NCBI GenBank assembly: GCA_002473385.1
Contig: DKTR01000125.1
Location: 438 to 20,088, forward strand
Length of the DNA: 19,651 nucleotides
Reading direction: 5' to 3'
Source of the DNA: Lachnospiraceae bacterium UBA7225
Lineage (GTDB): Bacteria > Bacillota > Clostridia > Lachnospirales > Lachnospiraceae
Shown here: positions 18,797-19,651 of the stretch, in pieces
How the letters are laid out: every line of letters begins with the position of its first letter
Position numbering within the stretch: position 1 is the stretch's first letter
Notes under the pieces: generated by a model
What the model saw: only the letters and a program-made list of their open reading frames with translations
Database searches by the model: none
Told to the model about the DNA's origin: nothing
Translations under genes and position numbers: made by a program

Positions 18797-19564
18797 ATGG
18801 AATTACAGGCAAATACTCCCGCAATCCAGCTTATGTGCTATTTCATTCTGCTTTTTATGGTGTCTTCAATAGCCGGCTGGATCATGGAAGTCACATTGAA
18901 ATACATACAATTCCACCGTTTCATCAACCGCGGCTTTCTGATTGGTCCCTACTGCCCGATCTACGGAGCCGGTGCCGTACTGGTCACATCGGTTGTCCAT
19001 TTCACAGCAGGCGACGACTGCAGCTATTTTGAGGCATTTCTGATCAGCTTCTTTTTCTGCAGCGCTCTGGAATACCTGGTAAGCTGGTACATGGAAAAGA
19101 TGTTCCATGCCCGCTGGTGGGATTACAGCGAGCGTCCCATGAATCTGGAGGGACGCATCTGGATTGGAAACTGTGTTTTATTCGGTATCGGTGGTATGCT
19201 GATTGTGAAACTGGTTATCCCGGTACTGTTTGGGCTGTTCGCACGTATCCCGAAAACAAGGCTTTACATCATCTGCATCTGTTTTCTGATAATTCTGGCG
19301 ACAGATTATATTTTCTCCCATATCGTCACCTCCATGGTGCGCCGTGTCGGTGAGGCAAGTCTTGGCGACAGCACTGAACAGATCAGCAGGGAAATTCGTC
19401 AGATTCTCTCCCAGAAATCACTGCTGCACAGACGTATCCTGGATGCCTATCCGCATATGCAGGCACGCACCGATGCCATCCAGGCACGCCTCGCCGAAGA
19501 AAGGCAGAAGCTCCGCCAGCGCATAAAGGAAGAAAGCAGACGATTCTACAACCACGAAAAATAA
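18797..19564 (+). CDS. CmpB-type (COG4905-like) membrane protein, putative ABC transporter permease
   Basis: A 255-residue protein with about five membrane segments (near 11-31, 45-68, 77-97, 122-147 and 158-178). The block GWIMEV...FINRGFLIGPYCPIYG...GAG, then a conserved WDYS...NLEGRIW segment around residues 112-125, marks the CmpB/COG4905 family, usually annotated as putative ABC-transporter permease although transport has not been shown. The C-terminal 70 residues are soluble and highly charged (many Arg/Glu/Gln), probably a cytoplasmic helical tail that is longer than the membrane core needs. The ATG has AAGGAG six bases upstream. It runs towards the tRNA promoter and has no clear terminator after it. 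Divergent from the DUF378-like gene. Confidence 0.85.
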   Translation: MELQANTPAIQLMCYFILLFMVSSIAGWIMEVTLKYIQFHRFINRGFLIGPYCPIYGAGAVLVTSVVHFTAGDDCSYFEAFLISFFFCSALEYLVSWYMEKMFHARWWDYSERPMNLEGRIWIGNCVLFGIGGMLIVKLVIPVLFGLFARIPKTRLYIICICFLIILATDYIFSHIVTSMVRRVGEASLGDSTEQISREIRQILSQKSLLHRRILDAYPHMQARTDAIQARLAEERQKLRQRIKEESRRFYNHEK

Positions 19565-19578
19565 TTACTAATTTTCTC

Positions 19579-19607
19579 TTGCAATTAAAAAAAATATGCG
19601 CTATACT
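19579..19607 (+). promoter_or_regulatory. Promoter of the tRNA gene
   Basis: TTGCAA (19579-19584) and TATACT (19602-19607) are separated by exactly 17 bp. Transcription should begin near 19614, about 15 nt before the tRNA, as is usual for strong tRNA promoters. Confidence 0.75.
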
Positions 19608-19628
19608 GTCAGAGTACGAATCTTCTGT

Positions 19629-19651
19629 GCAGATATAGTTCATTGGTAGAA
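19629..19651 (+). tRNA. Partial tRNA gene, probably tRNA-Gly (cut by window end)
   Basis: The last 23 nt read as the start of a tRNA: 7-nt acceptor strand GCAGATA, T8-A9, D-stem GTTC, short D-loop ATTGGTA and the start of the closing GAAC. The very short D-loop and GTTCA-TGGTAGAA pattern are typical of glycine tRNAs. The anticodon lies beyond the window, so the identity is provisional. A strong promoter lies just upstream. Confidence 0.75.

Overview
The window looks like chromosome of a spore-forming, gut-type Clostridia (Bacillota), most likely a Lachnospiraceae relative. The basis is protein style: Spo0A, CotF-like coat proteins, a SpoVB-like flippase, a NifS/NifU-type isc operon with an Rrf2 regulator, strong GGAGG-type ribosome binding sites and U-tailed intrinsic terminators. 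The species cannot be named from this sequence alone. Nearly all genes lie on the minus strand; only the SpoVB-like gene, a CmpB-type membrane protein gene and a partial tRNA at the right edge are on plus. No phage, transposase or CRISPR locus was seen.

Region 1 (40-4188, minus) is an iron-sulfur/thiolation operon read iscR - nifS - nifU - mnmA - PHP phosphoesterase. It has a textbook promoter and a 25-bp imperfect palindrome just downstream, probably the Rrf2 operator. NifS supplies sulfur to NifU for clusters and to MnmA for tRNA 2-thiouridine. Region 2 (4240-6906) holds the divergent SpoVB-like flippase, a secreted cell-wall-binding-repeat protein and two small spore-coat genes. Region 3 (6993-9748) holds glycogen synthase and a membrane-anchored metallophosphoesterase.

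Region 4 (9783-14239) is the most interesting part. In transcription order it holds a large TetM/EF-G-like GTPase fused to a C-terminal YacP/Rae1-type NYN nuclease domain, then a beta-carbonic anhydrase. About 310 bp of repeat-rich intergenic DNA follow: two near-identical 70-bp direct repeats around a strong hairpin. Then come tandem 0A boxes, spo0A (TTG start) and the phosphoesterase. The carbonic anhydrase stop codon lies inside one repeat copy, and both copies stay open in the same frame after a TGA.

Region 5 (14255-17290) is a tightly overlapped operon of a multi-pass membrane protein, an OmpR-type response regulator, a sensor kinase and a two-pass membrane protein of unknown function. 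Region 6 (17474-18642) has a two-gene unit (an 11-residue-repeat helical protein plus a four-pass membrane protein) and a DUF378-like protein, both units ending in clear terminators. Region 7 (18797-19651) has a CmpB-type membrane protein, a strong promoter and the first 23 nt of what is probably tRNA-Gly, cut by the window edge.

The intergenic stretches of 150-300 bases (17309-17508, 18147-18423, 18643-18796) hold promoters and terminators as listed and otherwise nothing recognised. Homology calls rest on motifs read by eye; no searches were run.
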